A stretch of 64,000 bases of DNA from DATJIG01 sp050260515 (GTDB lineage Bacteria > Pseudomonadota > Alphaproteobacteria > SMXQ01). A model generated the notes under the pieces. It worked only from the letters and a program-made list of their open reading frames with translations, had not been told where the DNA came from and ran no database searches. The DNA lies in the NCBI GenBank assembly GCA_050260515.1, contig JBLNCI010000031.1:11736-75735 (forward strand), in the 5' to 3' direction. The translations under genes and the position numbers were made by a program. Below, piece by piece: positions 34,918-43,524 of the stretch (within the stretch, counting starts at the first letter, position 1; each line of letters opens with the position of its first letter).

Positions 34918-35056
34918 TCGCCCGAGGTCCCGCGGTTCCACAGCATCGCGTTAGGGACCGGCAACGCTCCGCTGTGGAGATGGCGGCCCGGCCGTGCTAT
35001 CCAGTGGCCCCGGCGTACACGTACGCACGAATAAGAAATCACAGGGGAGACGGGGT

Positions 35057-36094
35057 ATGGGCGCAGCCGCGCACATCCGGGCATTCGGTATCGGCGCTTT
35101 CGCGGTGGCGGTCGGTCTCGGCCCCGCTGGCGCTTCGCGCGCCGACGACATCGCCGACTTCTACAAGGGAAAGCAGATGACAATGGTCATCGGCATCCCT
35201 CCCGGCGGCGGCTACGACATCTACGCCCGCCTCGTCGCGCGTCACATGACGCGGCACATCCCCGGCCAACCGACGTTCATCGCCCAGAACATGCCGGGTG
35301 GCGGCGAGCTCACTGCCGCGAACTACGTCGTCAACACCGCGACCCAGAACGGGACCGTCGTCGGCGCGGTGGTGCGGACCGTCCCGTTCCAGCCGCTCTA
35401 CGGCAACGCCGCCGCGAAGTTCGATCCGCTGACGGTGAACTGGCTCGGCAGCTCGAATCAGGACGTCGGGCTGTTCGTCGCCTGGCACACCTCGGCGGCT
35501 CAGACGGTCGACGATCTGTTCAAGAAGGAAGTCGTGGTCGGCGCCAACCCGGCCGGCTCCGACACCGTCACCTACGCCAACATCCTCAAGTACCTGTTCG
35601 ACGCCAAGCTCAAGATCGTCAGCGGCTATCCGGGCTCGGAGGACATCGCGCTCGCGATGCAGCGCGGCGAGGTCGAAGCGACGCCGAACTATTCGTGGGC
35701 GGGGCTGCAGCGCCACGGCGACTGGCTCGCCGACAAGAAGGTCCGCATCCTCCTGCAGAACGGCCTCAAGAAGCTCGCCGACTTCCCCGACGTGCCGCTG
35801 ATCATGGACCTCGCCCGCAACGACGAGGACCGCGCGATCCTGGAACTGATCCTCGGCCAGACCACCTTCGGACGTCCGTACTTCATGGGACCGAAGGTGC
35901 CGCCGGAGCGCGTCGCCGCGATGCGCGCGGCATTCATGGAGACGATGGCCGATCCCGAGTTCCTCGCCGAAGCCAAGAAGCAGAAGCTCGAGATCGATCC
36001 GATCTCCGGGACGGAGATGCAGACGGTCATCGCCCGCGTCTACAAGACGCCGCGCGACGTCGTCGAGAAGGCCAACGCGATCCGTTCGCATTGA
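35057..36094 (+). CDS. TctC/Bug-type solute-binding protein 1
   Basis: 345 residues with a signal peptide (FGIGAFAVAVGLGPAGASRAD, cleavage near 29). The mature part begins DDIADFYKGKQMTMVIGIPP and continues GGGYDIYARLVARHM, then NMPGGGELTAANYV, the ligand-loop pattern of the receptor of tripartite tricarboxylate transporters. Such proteins capture carboxylates in the periplasm. No TctA or TctB membrane subunit is in the window, so it is an orphan receptor. A GGGGAGACGGGG ribosome site precedes the ATG. It is followed 28 bp later by a second, signal-less binding-protein-like gene. Confidence 0.88.
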   Translation: MGAAAHIRAFGIGAFAVAVGLGPAGASRADDIADFYKGKQMTMVIGIPPGGGYDIYARLVARHMTRHIPGQPTFIAQNMPGGGELTAANYVVNTATQNGTVVGAVVRTVPFQPLYGNAAAKFDPLTVNWLGSSNQDVGLFVAWHTSAAQTVDDLFKKEVVVGANPAGSDTVTYANILKYLFDAKLKIVSGYPGSEDIALAMQRGEVEATPNYSWAGLQRHGDWLADKKVRILLQNGLKKLADFPDVPLIMDLARNDEDRAILELILGQTTFGRPYFMGPKVPPERVAAMRAAFMETMADPEFLAEAKKQKLEIDPISGTEMQTVIARVYKTPRDVVEKANAIRSH

Positions 36095-36122
36095 CCGCGC
36101 CAGACGATCGGAAGCGGCAATC

Positions 36123-37088
36123 GTGACAGACCATCCTTCGTGGCCGGGGCCCGCGTCGATCCGCTCGCGACTGATCCTCGAGACGGCGGCGGCGATCACC
36201 GCGGCGGACGGCGAGGCGTACCGCGAGGCCGAAGTCCGTCTGCTGCCGCAGCGCGGGACCAAGCGCCCGCTCGTCATGACGGCCGCGAGCACGGTGGACT
36301 GCGTCGAGCGCGTCGTCACCCGCGAGCTCGATCTCTCATTCATCAACCCGTCGTCGGCGCTGACCGTCGCCTATGTCGGCAAGAGCTCGCAGTTCCCGAC
36401 CCCGCAGCCGGTGCGCTCGATCGCCGTGCTGCCGTCGCTCGACCAGTGCCTGCTCGCGGTGAAGGCGTCGACCGGGCTCACCCACATCGAGGATATCGCC
36501 CGCGCCAGGCTGCCGCTGCGCGTCTCGGTGCGCGGCAGCAACACGCACTGGCTGCATTGCATGCTCGAGGACATCTTCCGGGCCTGCGGCTTCTCGGGCG
36601 AGGATTTGCGGGCGTGGGGCGGCGAGCTGCGCAAGGAGGGCAAGATCCCAGGGCCCGGCGATCTGAAGTTCCAGGCGTTCGCGCGCGGCGAGATCGACGG
36701 TATCTTCGACGAGGGGCCGGTGCGCTGGGCGACTGCGGCGATCGACGCCGGGATGCGGGTGCTGCAGCTCCGTGAGGAGACCGTCGCGCGTCTGGAGGCC
36801 ATCGGCTACCGTCGCGCGTGGCTGGATCGCCGCGAGTATCCCGGGCTGCCCGAGAACGTGCTCACGCTCGACTTCAGCGGCTGGCCGCTGTTCGTGCGCG
36901 CCGACGCCGACGACACGGCGGTGCGGGCGATCTGCACCGGGCTCGAGGCGCGCACGGCGACCATTCCCTGGGAAGGTCCGGGCCCGCTGCCGCTCGCGAC
37001 CATGTGCCGGGGTGGCGAGGGCGCGCCGCTCGACGTGCCGTTGCACGCCGCCGCGGCGCGGTTCTGGACGGAGCGGGGCTACCTGTAA
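36123..37088 (+). CDS. TAXI/NMT1-like substrate-binding-fold protein without signal peptide
   Basis: 321 residues from a GTG at 36123. The two-lobed periplasmic-binding fold is suggested by the sequence order MTAASTVDCVERVVTRELDL, then FINPSSALTVAYVG, then VRGSNTHWLHCMLEDIFRAC and IDGIFDEGPVRWATAAIDAG, as in TAXI receptors. But the N-terminus MTDHPSWPGPASIRSRLILE is hydrophilic, with no signal peptide or lipobox, so the protein should stay in the cytoplasm. That resembles decarboxylase-type or sensory uses of this fold. It is cotranscribed with the TctC-type gene upstream and the VOC gene downstream (38 bp). Confidence 0.7.
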   Translation: MTDHPSWPGPASIRSRLILETAAAITAADGEAYREAEVRLLPQRGTKRPLVMTAASTVDCVERVVTRELDLSFINPSSALTVAYVGKSSQFPTPQPVRSIAVLPSLDQCLLAVKASTGLTHIEDIARARLPLRVSVRGSNTHWLHCMLEDIFRACGFSGEDLRAWGGELRKEGKIPGPGDLKFQAFARGEIDGIFDEGPVRWATAAIDAGMRVLQLREETVARLEAIGYRRAWLDRREYPGLPENVLTLDFSGWPLFVRADADDTAVRAICTGLEARTATIPWEGPGPLPLATMCRGGEGAPLDVPLHAAAARFWTERGYL

Positions 37089-37126
37089 GACGCGGTCATT
37101 CGGAGACGCGTTTTTTGGAGACGGGC

Positions 37127-37534
37127 ATGATCAAGACCAAGGGCTTTCTGCACATCACCATCGGCGTCACCGACCTCGATCGCGCCACGGCGTTCTACCG
37201 CGACTTCCTCGGCTGCGAGCTCGTGCGTCAGAACCGCTCGAAGACGATGTCGTTCATGAAGACCGGCGATCAGTTCTTCGTCCTGACACATACCGGCGTG
37301 CACACGCCGCCCAATCCGCCGGGCTCGCTCGACATCGACAACACGCTGTTCCACCACGCATTCCTCGTCTCGCCGGAGGACTACGACCGGGCGCTCGAGC
37401 ACTTCAAGGCGAACGGCATCGAGTACTTCGACTGCACGCCGCACGGCCACACGACCTTCCCCGGCGGGCGGCACATGTACATCATGGATCCCGATCGCAA
37501 CGCGGTGGAGCTCGCGAGCTTCCCCGACAAGTAG
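37127..37534 (+). CDS. VOC-superfamily protein (glyoxalase/extradiol dioxygenase fold)
   Basis: 135 residues, a single vicinal-oxygen-chelate domain pair. The putative metal ligands are His9 (GFLHITIGV), His77 (LFHHAFLV) and Glu128 (NAVELAS), in the classic order. The line FYRDFLGCELV is typical. The size fits a single-module type I dioxygenase/glyoxalase-like enzyme or a resistance protein. By neighbourhood (transport receptors, dehydrogenase) a catabolic step is more likely than methylglyoxal removal, but this is inference. Confidence 0.85.
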   Translation: MIKTKGFLHITIGVTDLDRATAFYRDFLGCELVRQNRSKTMSFMKTGDQFFVLTHTGVHTPPNPPGSLDIDNTLFHHAFLVSPEDYDRALEHFKANGIEYFDCTPHGHTTFPGGRHMYIMDPDRNAVELASFPDK

Positions 37535-37579
37535 GCGAGCCGCGGCAGGCGCGGCCGAAAAGACAACAGGAGGGCGGCA

Positions 37580-38419
37580 ATGGGCGAGAAAGTCGGATTG
37601 GTCGGCGTCGGTCTGATGGGCACGGCGTTGCTCACGCGTCTGCACGCGGCGGGCCGCGAGGTCCAGGCCTACGACATCTCGGCGGAGCGCATGGAGGCGG
37701 CGCGCGGCATGGGCGCGCGCACGGCTGCCTCGGCCGCCGAGGCGGCGAAGGGCGTCGGCTTCGTCCACGTCTTCGTCCGCACCGACGAGGAGCTGATCGA
37801 CGTCACGACCGGCAAGGGCGCGATCCTGTCCGCGGTTTCCACAGGCACGATGGTGTTTCTCCACAGCACCGTGATGCCGGAGACCTCGCGGAAGATCGAC
37901 GCGGCCGCGAAACCGAAGGGGATCCGCATCGTCGACGCGCCGATCACCGCGGTGCCGCGGGTCGTCGCGGAAGGGAACGCGGTGTTCCTGATCGGCGGTG
38001 CCGACGCCGATGCCGCGGTGGCCGTGCCATACCTGCAGCCGCTCGGCAAGGCCGTCTACCACTTCGGCCCGGTGGGCAGCGGCAACGTCGCCAAGATCGC
38101 CAAGAACCTCATCAACGCCAACGAGCGCATCGCGCTGATGGAGGCGGCGGCGCTGGTCGCCGCGGGCGGCGTCGATGTCGCCAAGTTCCTCGACATGGCG
38201 GCCGCGGTCGATCGTGGCTCGACGGTCGGGCGGTGGCAGTCGACGCTGACGGTCGAGGGCAACAATCACCCCGTGCCGCGGCCGGCGAGCAACATCTACA
38301 ACAAGGACGTGGGCCTCGCCGCCGATCTCGCGCGGAAGCTCGGCGTCGCCGCGCCGATGACCCAGGCCGCCGCCGATACCGCGAAGGCGTGGGTCGCCGG
38401 GTGGGAAAAGAAGAAGTAG
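37580..38419 (+). CDS. 3-hydroxyisobutyrate-dehydrogenase-like NAD(P)-dependent oxidoreductase
   Basis: 279 residues. Rossmann GLVGVGLMGTALL (glycines 9, 11, 14), the STVMPETSRKID segment, the substrate-loop region DAPITAVPRVVAEGNAVFLI and the catalytic lysine in KIAKNLINA (Lys175) match the beta-hydroxyacid dehydrogenase family. It would oxidise a 3-hydroxyacid or reduce a semialdehyde. The usual DAPVSGG loop is altered to DAPITAV, so the substrate may differ from hydroxyisobutyrate. An AGGAGGG ribosome site precedes the ATG. It is the last gene of the 35.1-38.4 kb run. Confidence 0.9.
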   Translation: MGEKVGLVGVGLMGTALLTRLHAAGREVQAYDISAERMEAARGMGARTAASAAEAAKGVGFVHVFVRTDEELIDVTTGKGAILSAVSTGTMVFLHSTVMPETSRKIDAAAKPKGIRIVDAPITAVPRVVAEGNAVFLIGGADADAAVAVPYLQPLGKAVYHFGPVGSGNVAKIAKNLINANERIALMEAAALVAAGGVDVAKFLDMAAAVDRGSTVGRWQSTLTVEGNNHPVPRPASNIYNKDVGLAADLARKLGVAAPMTQAAADTAKAWVAGWEKKK

Positions 38420-38444
38420 CCGGACGCCGGCAAGCGAGCGGGAC

Positions 38445-39356
38445 TCAGCGTCGTGCGGACGTCCGCATGCGCCGGGTGAGGAAGTCGACGAACAGCCGGA
38501 TGCGCTGCGGCTGCTGCACGTCCTTCTGATAGACGACGTAGAACGTCTTGGCCGGCGCGCGGTGGCCGCGCAGCACCTCCTCGAGCGAGCCGTCGGCGAG
38601 ATGATGGGCGACGAGATCGCGGCGCAGCAGCGCGATGCCGAGTCCGCGCAGGGCCGCGTGGCGCACGACCGAGGCGCTGTTGGTGCGGAGACTCCCGGAT
38701 ACGCGAACGCTCATCCGGCCGCCCGGCCCCTGGAAGTCCCACGTGAACGAGTCGGCTGTGTGGGCGGGGTCGAAGCAGTTGTGGTCGGCGAGGTCCGTGG
38801 GCGAGCCCGGCCGGCCGGCGCGGGCTATGTAGTCGGGTGCCGCGACCAGCACCTGCGGCACGTCGAGCAGCCGGCGCGCCATGAGCGACGAATCCCGGAT
38901 CGTCAGCGTCCGGATCGCGACGTCGTAGCCGCCGTGGATGAGGTCGGTGGGCCGCGGCGCCAGGGCCCGGTCCATCGACGTGATCTTGAGCGTGATCGCC
39001 GGGTGCGCGGCGCAGAAGTCCGCGAACACCGGCGCGAGCAGCGTCTCCGCGAAGCTCCGCGTGCAGAGGATGTTGATCTCGCCCTGGGCGAGTCGGCGGC
39101 TGCCCCGCATGCTCTCCTCGAGCCGCCGAACCTCCGCGAGCAGGGTCACGCAGCGGTCGTAGAAGGCGGCGCCGCTGTCGGTGAGATTCAGGCGGTGGGT
39201 GTTGCGGTTGAGGAGCTTGACCCGCAGCCCGGCCTCGAGGTCCTGGATGCGCTTCGAAACCATCGCCGACGTGACGCCGAGCGCCTTCGCGGCGGCGGTG
39301 AAGCTGCCCGCCTTGACCACGGTCTCGTAGGTCTCCATCAGCTTGAAACGGTCCAT
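38445..39356 (-). CDS. LysR-family transcriptional regulator
   Basis: 303 residues, standard length. An N-terminal winged helix-turn-helix (MDRFKLMETYETVVKAGSFT, then AAAKALGVTSAMVSKRIQDL) precedes a periplasmic-binding-like effector domain (about 90-300). LysR proteins usually control the divergent gene, here the diiron protein at 39502, and repress themselves. The intergenic region carries a 12-bp inverted repeat, one arm of which lies inside codons 2-6 of this gene. Its effector is unknown. Confidence 0.93.
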   Translation of the reverse strand: MDRFKLMETYETVVKAGSFTAAAKALGVTSAMVSKRIQDLEAGLRVKLLNRNTHRLNLTDSGAAFYDRCVTLLAEVRRLEESMRGSRRLAQGEINILCTRSFAETLLAPVFADFCAAHPAITLKITSMDRALAPRPTDLIHGGYDVAIRTLTIRDSSLMARRLLDVPQVLVAAPDYIARAGRPGSPTDLADHNCFDPAHTADSFTWDFQGPGGRMSVRVSGSLRTNSASVVRHAALRGLGIALLRRDLVAHHLADGSLEEVLRGHRAPAKTFYVVYQKDVQQPQRIRLFVDFLTRRMRTSARR

Positions 39357-39406
39357 GCTCCTGCCCGCGTTGTGGCTTTCAAATTATAGTTGATACCGTT
39401 TCAAGC
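39341..39406. promoter_or_regulatory. Inverted repeat in the LysR / diiron-protein divergent region
   Basis: GCTTGAAACGGT (39341-39352) and ACCGTTTCAAGC (39395-39406) are perfect 12-bp inverted copies with centres 54 bp apart, a spacing close to five helical turns. Between them, TCAA-ATTATAG-TTGA (39379-39393) is a smaller A/T-rich dyad, unusual in this GC-rich DNA and similar to LysR-type recognition boxes. Two outer sites with an inner box would suit looping and autorepression. Binding is inferred. Confidence 0.6.
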
Positions 39407-39501
39407 CAAAAGATATTGGGCGGACGCAGGCGGCCTCCTATCGTTCGGCCGTCCCGCGCCGACCGGCGCGACTATTCACGACCCAATTCAGGAGCGCCGT
39501 C

Positions 39502-40284
39502 ATGGCCCGCACCCCCGAACAATTCAAGCAGGCTCTGCTGGACGTGTGCCAGAAACGCTGGGATCCGCCGACCTACCTCGAGGAGTTCAACCGCAACAAT
39601 CTGACCAAGGAAGGCGCCCGTATCTACGCGATCGAGCATTGCGTCTTCGCGGCGAACTTCCCGCGCTGGCTCGCCAACATCGCCGGCAATTGCCCGCACC
39701 TCGAGATCCGCAAGTATCTGATCGAGAACATGTACGTCGAGGAGGTGCGCGATCCCACCGTGATCACCGGCCACTACGAGAGCCTGGTCGACTTCGCCGT
39801 GGCACTCGGCGCCGACCGTCAGTGGGTCTACGACTACAAGGGCTCGCCGATCACCCGCTGGCGCATGGGCTACTGCGAGTGGGCGAGCCGGTCGCGTCCG
39901 TGGCTCGAGGGCTTTGCCGCGATCACCGCGAGCGAGGTGTCGCGCGGCAAGGAGATGATCGCCCGCGTCGGCGATCGCGCCAAGTCGTCGCCCAAGAACT
40001 GGACCAAGCTCAACCTCAAGAAGAAGGAGCTTGCGCACTGGGAGTCGGCCGAGGAGGCGGATTCGCACGAGGGCGGCCATGGCGATATGCCGCTCACGAT
40101 CCTGATGAAGTACGCGACGACCCAGGCGGATCAGGACGCGGCGATCGAGGCCGCCGACGAGCTGATCCAGGTCTATCGCATGTGGGCCGACCAGATCGGC
40201 GTCTGGGCGTTCGAGGCGTCGGGCCTCAAAGCGCCGTCGCTCGACGGTCGTAACGCGGGCCCGAAGCCGAAGGTCGTGGCGTGA
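39502..40284 (+). CDS. Haem-oxygenase-like iron-containing redox enzyme (PqqC/TenA-like diiron fold)
   Basis: 260 residues, all-helical. Candidate metal ligands appear in IYAIEHCVFAANFP (Glu45, His46), NMYVEEVRD (Glu80/Glu81) and TGHYESLVDF (His91), with a further HWESAEEADSHEGGHGDM histidine cluster near 178-195. This ordering fits the haem-oxygenase-like dimetal oxidase/oxygenase group, which includes PqqC relatives, fatty-acid decarboxylases and N-oxygenases. The reaction is unknown. No pqq, thi or biosynthetic genes adjoin it; it faces the LysR gene and is followed by a terminator, so it forms its own regulated unit. Confidence 0.75.
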   Translation: MARTPEQFKQALLDVCQKRWDPPTYLEEFNRNNLTKEGARIYAIEHCVFAANFPRWLANIAGNCPHLEIRKYLIENMYVEEVRDPTVITGHYESLVDFAVALGADRQWVYDYKGSPITRWRMGYCEWASRSRPWLEGFAAITASEVSRGKEMIARVGDRAKSSPKNWTKLNLKKKELAHWESAEEADSHEGGHGDMPLTILMKYATTQADQDAAIEAADELIQVYRMWADQIGVWAFEASGLKAPSLDGRNAGPKPKVVA

Positions 40285-40325
40285 ACGTCGCGACGGTGTG
40301 ACGGCCCGAGAGTGGGCTGCGTCTT

Positions 40326-40357
40326 GAAGGCCTCCCCACCGGGAGGCCTTCTGCGTT
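40326..40357 (+). terminator. Terminator-like hairpin after the diiron-protein gene
   Basis: Perfect 11-bp stem GAAGGCCTCCC (40326-40336) with GGGAGGCCTTC (40341-40351), loop CACC, then TGCGTTT. The T-run is weak but the stem is strong. Confidence 0.75.
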
Positions 40358-40432
40358 TCCGGGTTCGCGGCTCCGGCCGCCGTCCATCTGCTACACTTGC
40401 GGGAACAAGGCACGGCCGCGGGAGACTTCGCC

Positions 40433-40483
40433 ATGCTCACACAGGAACGCCTGCCGGTCGGATACGAACTCAAGGCGTGGTGA
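40433..40483 (+). CDS. Possible 16-residue leader peptide or gene remnant
   Basis: ATG at 40433 after GGGAGACTTCGCC, reading MLTQERLPVGYELKAW then TGA, ending 4 bp before the amidase GTG. It may be translationally coupled to the amidase or be the leftover N-terminus of a deleted gene (the start resembles MaoC-like dehydratases). Evidence is limited to the ribosome site and position. Confidence 0.3.
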   Translation: MLTQERLPVGYELKAW

Positions 40484-40487
40484 CGCC

Positions 40488-41867
40488 GTGCCGGTCTACG
40501 ATCCCCGCTCGCCCGGACTTCTGAGCTTCGCCGACGCGCGCACGAACTTTCTGTCCGGCGCCGACACGCCGCTCGCCTGGTGGGAGCGCTGCGCCGAGCG
40601 CATCGCCGCACGCGAACCGATCGTCCAGGCGTTCGCCCGCACGCTGCTGGACTCCGCGTGCGACAGCGCCGAGGCCGCGACCCGGCGGTATCGCGACGGG
40701 CGTCCGCTGTCGCCTGTCGACGGCCTGCCGATCGCGGTCAAGGACATCTTCGAGACCCGCGATGCGCCGACCACGTGGGGGGTCGATGCGTTCGCGTCGC
40801 ATCCGCCGTTCCGCGATTCGGCCGTGGTGCGGGCGCTGCGCGCCTCGGGCGCGGCGATCGCCGGAAAGACGCGCCTGCCGGAACTCGGCTTCGGCGCGCC
40901 ACCGCCCACCACGAACCCCTGGGATGCGGGCCGCTCGCCCGGCGGTTCCTCGTCGGGATCGGCGGCCGCCGTCGGCGCCGGCATGCTGCCGGTCGCCATC
41001 GGCACGCAGGGCCGCGGCTCGCTCACGCGACCCGCGGGCTACTGCGGCGTCTACGCCTTCAAGCCGACCCACGGCGCGATCCATCGCGGCGGCGACGGCG
41101 GCGGTCAGGAGACCAACACCCACGTCGGCACGCTGGCGGGCTCGCTCGCCGATGCCTGGATTGTCGCGCGGCAGTTGTCGGAGGAAGCCGGACCCCATCC
41201 GGGCTCCTTCGGCCTCGAAGGTCCCGCCGATCTGCCCGACCCGCGCAAGCCCGCGCGCCTGGTGCGCCTCGAAGGGCCTGGCTGGGCCAAGACCGACGCG
41301 GGGCCGCGCGCGGTCTACGAGGCGCTGCTCGAGGGCATCGCGCGCGCCGGGATCGCCGTCGCCGACGCGAGCGAGTCGCCCGAGACCAGGGCGCTCGCCG
41401 ACGATCTCGCCACTGCGTCGGTGGCGCTCGCCGATATCGCCGACTACGAGTCGCGCTGGCCGTTGGTGATGTATCTGCAACGGGCGCAGGAGCTCGGCAT
41501 CGAGCTTGTCTCGGCGACGGCGCTGAAGCGGGGCCTCGCCCGCGCCGACATCCCGCGCGCCCGCTACCACGACGCGCTCAGATTCCGCGCCGCGTTCCAG
41601 GCGAAGCTCGCCGCCTGCCGTCGCGACGGGCTGCTGTTCGTGTCGCCCTCGGCGACCGATGCGGCGCCCGCCGACCGCTCGTCGACGGGGTCGTCCGTGT
41701 ACCAGTGGGCGTCGTCGCTGGCGGGGAATCCCGTGGTCAGCCTGCCCTACATGGTCACCGACGGGCTGCCGTTCGGCCTCCAGGTGCAGGGCTTCCGCGG
41801 CGAGGACGCGGCGCTGATCGCCCATTGCCGTTGGCTCGACGAGGGCTTTCGCCGAGGCGTATTCTAG
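40488..41867 (+). CDS. Amidase (amidase-signature family)
   Basis: 459 residues from a GTG at 40488. The Ser-cisSer-Lys triad is present: Lys85 in PIAVKDIFET, the cis-Ser in RSPGGSSSGSAAA (about Ser154) and the nucleophile Ser178 in GTQGRGSLTRPAGYCG. The motif GTQGRGS departs slightly from the common GTDTGGS. The enzyme would hydrolyse an amide to acid and ammonia in the cytoplasm; the substrate is not readable. It precedes the propeller protein by 45 bp, so the two may be cotranscribed. Confidence 0.92.
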   Translation: MPVYDPRSPGLLSFADARTNFLSGADTPLAWWERCAERIAAREPIVQAFARTLLDSACDSAEAATRRYRDGRPLSPVDGLPIAVKDIFETRDAPTTWGVDAFASHPPFRDSAVVRALRASGAAIAGKTRLPELGFGAPPPTTNPWDAGRSPGGSSSGSAAAVGAGMLPVAIGTQGRGSLTRPAGYCGVYAFKPTHGAIHRGGDGGGQETNTHVGTLAGSLADAWIVARQLSEEAGPHPGSFGLEGPADLPDPRKPARLVRLEGPGWAKTDAGPRAVYEALLEGIARAGIAVADASESPETRALADDLATASVALADIADYESRWPLVMYLQRAQELGIELVSATALKRGLARADIPRARYHDALRFRAAFQAKLAACRRDGLLFVSPSATDAAPADRSSTGSSVYQWASSLAGNPVVSLPYMVTDGLPFGLQVQGFRGEDAALIAHCRWLDEGFRRGVF

Positions 41868-41912
41868 GCGGCAATCAAACGCCAGCGGCACGAACGCCGT
41901 CAGGGAGGCACC

Positions 41913-43514
41913 ATGCGCGCACTCGGGACGCTTCTGTTCGCCACTGCGTTCGCCGTCACCGCATCCGCCGCCACCGCCGCAACGGTCAGCGGCACCGTGA
42001 AGGGGCCCGACGGCAGGCCGCTGATGGGGATCTTCGTCGCGGCCCAGGATCCGGCGACGCACCGCAGCGTCTACGTGCTGTCGGACGAGCAGGGTCGCTA
42101 TCGCATCGCGAACCTGCCCGCGGCGACGTACAACGTCGCCGTCACGACCATCGGCTTCGCTGCCGATCCGCGCAACGGCGTCGCGCTGAAGGCCGACGGC
42201 AACGCGACGGCGGACTTCACGCTGCGCAAGCAGCCGGTGCAGTGGAGCGAGCTGACGACCTATCAGGGACGCAAGCTCCTGCCGAAGAACGCCGCGCACG
42301 ACCTCAGCCATCGCGACAAGTTCTTCGTCACCTGCTTCCAGTCGTGCCACTCGTTCCAGAACCGCATGGCGCCCCACGACCGCACCCTCGAGAAGGACGG
42401 CTGGCGGTCGCTCGTCCAGTACATGAGCGACACGATGTTCGCCGGGGAATCCCGCAGCCTGAGCGAGGAGGACAAGGACGACTTCGGCAGCTATCTCGCG
42501 CTGATGTTCGGCCCGGAGTCGCCGAAGCCCGCGACCCCCGACCAGATGCCGGAGTACGCCGAGCTCGTCCGCGGTTTCGGTCCCAAGGCGATGAACATCG
42601 TCTACGTCGAGTACGACGTGCCGACGCCGAAGGGCATGGGCCCGTGGAGCGCGATGGAGGACCGCGACGGCAAGATGTGGATCCCGTACTACGGGCGCGG
42701 CAACGAGGTGATCCGCCTCGACCCCGACACCGGCACGATGGACCACTTCGCGCTGCCGTTCGAGAAGACCGCCGGAATCCACTCGGTGATCCCCTCAGCC
42801 GACGGCACGGTGTGGTTCGTCGAGACCTCGTTCGGCAAGATCGCGCACCTCGATCCGAAGACGAAGAAGATCGACGAGTTCCAGATTCCGCCGATGGCCG
42901 ACGGCCGCAAGCCCGGCGCCCACACGATCCGGGTCGACGAGAGCGGCCGCGTGTGGACCAGCGGCGGACCGGCGATCACCCGCTACGACCCCAGGACCGG
43001 CGAGTTCCGCAACTGGAACGTGCCCGGCACCTACGCCAACACCGTCGGCCGCGACGGCGACCAGTGGTTCACGTCGTTCCGTCCCGGCGGGCCGATCGCG
43101 CGCATCTCGAAGGACGATGAGCTGTCGGCGTGGCTGCCGCCCACCGACGGCAAGCCGCAGCGGCTGGCGCTCGACAAGGACGGCATCGTTTGGTTCAGCG
43201 AGCGGCAGGGGAACCGCATCGGCCGGTTCGATCCGAAGACCTCGGCGTTCCAGGAGTTCCCGCTGCCCGGCCCCGAGGCGAGCCCGTATGCGCTCGGCAT
43301 CGATGACAAGGGCCGCGTCTGGTACTCGTCCCACGAGCAGGACACGGTCGGAAGCCTCGATCCGAAGACCGGCGAGATCGTCGAGTACCCGTACCCGCAC
43401 CCCGAAGCGTCGATGCGCGAGTTCTACCGCGATCGCAAAGGCCGCATGTGGTACGCGAGCTCGGCCAACAACAAGGTCGGCTACTTCACCGTCGTCGAGT
43501 CCGCGGCGAAGTGA
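41913..43514 (+). CDS. Exported Vgb-like beta-propeller protein with regulatory-like domain and CXXXCH motif
   Basis: 533 residues. Signal peptide 1-23, then a carboxypeptidase-regulatory-like Ig domain (24-106, VSGTVKGPDGRPLMGIFVAA and YRIANLPAATYNVAV), a helical segment with CFQSCH (Cys141, Cys145, His146) and a six-bladed propeller of streptogramin-lyase (Vgb) type from about 205, with repeats such as GNEVIRLDPDTGTMDHFALP, GKIAHLDPKTKKIDEFQIP and NRIGRFDPKTSAFQEFPLP. The related protein at 61131 has CTGCH at the same place, a true CXXCH, so this one carries a widened haem-type motif. A periplasmic redox or lyase role is likely; the substrate is unknown. Confidence 0.82.
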   Translation: MRALGTLLFATAFAVTASAATAATVSGTVKGPDGRPLMGIFVAAQDPATHRSVYVLSDEQGRYRIANLPAATYNVAVTTIGFAADPRNGVALKADGNATADFTLRKQPVQWSELTTYQGRKLLPKNAAHDLSHRDKFFVTCFQSCHSFQNRMAPHDRTLEKDGWRSLVQYMSDTMFAGESRSLSEEDKDDFGSYLALMFGPESPKPATPDQMPEYAELVRGFGPKAMNIVYVEYDVPTPKGMGPWSAMEDRDGKMWIPYYGRGNEVIRLDPDTGTMDHFALPFEKTAGIHSVIPSADGTVWFVETSFGKIAHLDPKTKKIDEFQIPPMADGRKPGAHTIRVDESGRVWTSGGPAITRYDPRTGEFRNWNVPGTYANTVGRDGDQWFTSFRPGGPIARISKDDELSAWLPPTDGKPQRLALDKDGIVWFSERQGNRIGRFDPKTSAFQEFPLPGPEASPYALGIDDKGRVWYSSHEQDTVGSLDPKTGEIVEYPYPHPEASMREFYRDRKGRMWYASSANNKVGYFTVVESAAK

Positions 43515-43524
43515 GCTGACACCC

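Noticed and set aside
40470..42782. 770-codon minus-strand frame
   Set aside because: Antisense of the amidase and propeller genes, no domain pattern.
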